The position numbers and the translations under genes are program-made. Shown here one piece after another: positions 40,658 through 40,727 of a stretch of 40,727 bases of DNA. The notes under the pieces are model-generated. The model had not been told where the DNA came from and searched no databases. It worked only from the letters and a program-made list of their open reading frames with translations. Each line of letters starts with the position of its first letter. Position 1 is the stretch's first letter. The stretch comes from Actinoplanes flavus (lineage in GTDB: Bacteria > Actinomycetota > Actinomycetes > Mycobacteriales > Micromonosporaceae), in the NCBI RefSeq assembly GCF_017592555.1, contig NZ_JAGFNS010000026.1, forward strand, positions 1 to 40,727, given 5' to 3'.

Positions 40658-40727
40658 TGGGGGGGGGGGGGGGGCCGCGGGGCCCAACCCCCCCCCCCCC
40701 CCGGGGAACCGGCGCCCCCCGCCCCCC
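40658..40727. other. Terminal homopolymer block, probable assembly artefact
   Basis: Runs of more than ten G and then of C make up nearly all of the last 70 bases, with composition like 10667-10758. It cuts the GH36 gene at its 5' end. I see no biological feature in it. Confidence 0.7.

Noticed and set aside
1..40727. tRNA, rRNA or transposase genes
   Set aside because: I scanned for tRNA-like T-loop motifs and DDE/serine-recombinase motifs and saw none; mobile content is limited to short palindromic repeats.

Overview
The window comes from a very GC-rich actinobacterial chromosome. The divergent ParE/ParC pair, the F420-type (Ddn) oxidoreductase, the LAL-type LuxR regulator, frequent GTG/TTG starts and leaderless-looking promoters suggest the Micromonosporaceae/Actinoplanes group. 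That placement is inference; no rRNA or tRNA gene is present to anchor it. Both ends look like contig ends. Runs of G/C at about 10667-10758 and 40658-40727 look like assembly or sequencing artefacts, and each truncates a neighbouring gene.

Layout. 1-1359 has no gene but carries four kinds of repeat: C-rich sequence, a cluster of ~52-bp palindromes, a 30-bp tandem repeat, and a 29-bp-arm hairpin followed by a ~50-bp tandem repeat. 1360-5975 (minus) is topoisomerase IV, parE then parC. 6088-9681 holds a stand-alone degenerate class III cyclase domain divergent from a large AAA/LuxR regulator. 9857-13353 holds a DUF5995 protein and a minus-strand response regulator/histidine kinase/lipoprotein group. 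13354-13842 is a non-coding stretch with two LacI-type operator-like sites and a 63-bp palindromic repeat. 13885-16318 holds a glutathionyl-hydroquinone reductase, a MarR regulator and a divergent EamA exporter with a clear operator.

16328-23944 is a tightly overlapping plus-strand operon: a SWIM zinc finger/DUF5691 fusion, a MoxR AAA+ ATPase, a DUF5682 protein and a VWA protein. Its DUF5682 gene contains two in-frame copies of the 63-bp element seen at 13687-13749. 23945-29492 is mainly an envelope region: a small Cys protein, then a subtilisin-like protease flanked by two paralogous single-pass proteins, then a secreted IPT/TIG protein.

29694-33701 is the most interesting unit. A four-gene operon under a good promoter and a three-half-site operator encodes a Nudix/winged-helix regulator, a J-domain/pseudokinase protein, a VWA protein and a shortened adenylosuccinate-synthetase homologue. 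I know of no described pathway for this combination. It reads as a self-regulated nucleotide-chemistry system with a chaperone-like J/VWA module.

33698-40657 holds a Ddn-like F420 enzyme, a molybdopterin oxidoreductase with its flavin reductase, an orphan CbiM, a MASE1 sensor kinase, and a GH36 alpha-galactosidase whose 5' end is lost in the terminal artefact.
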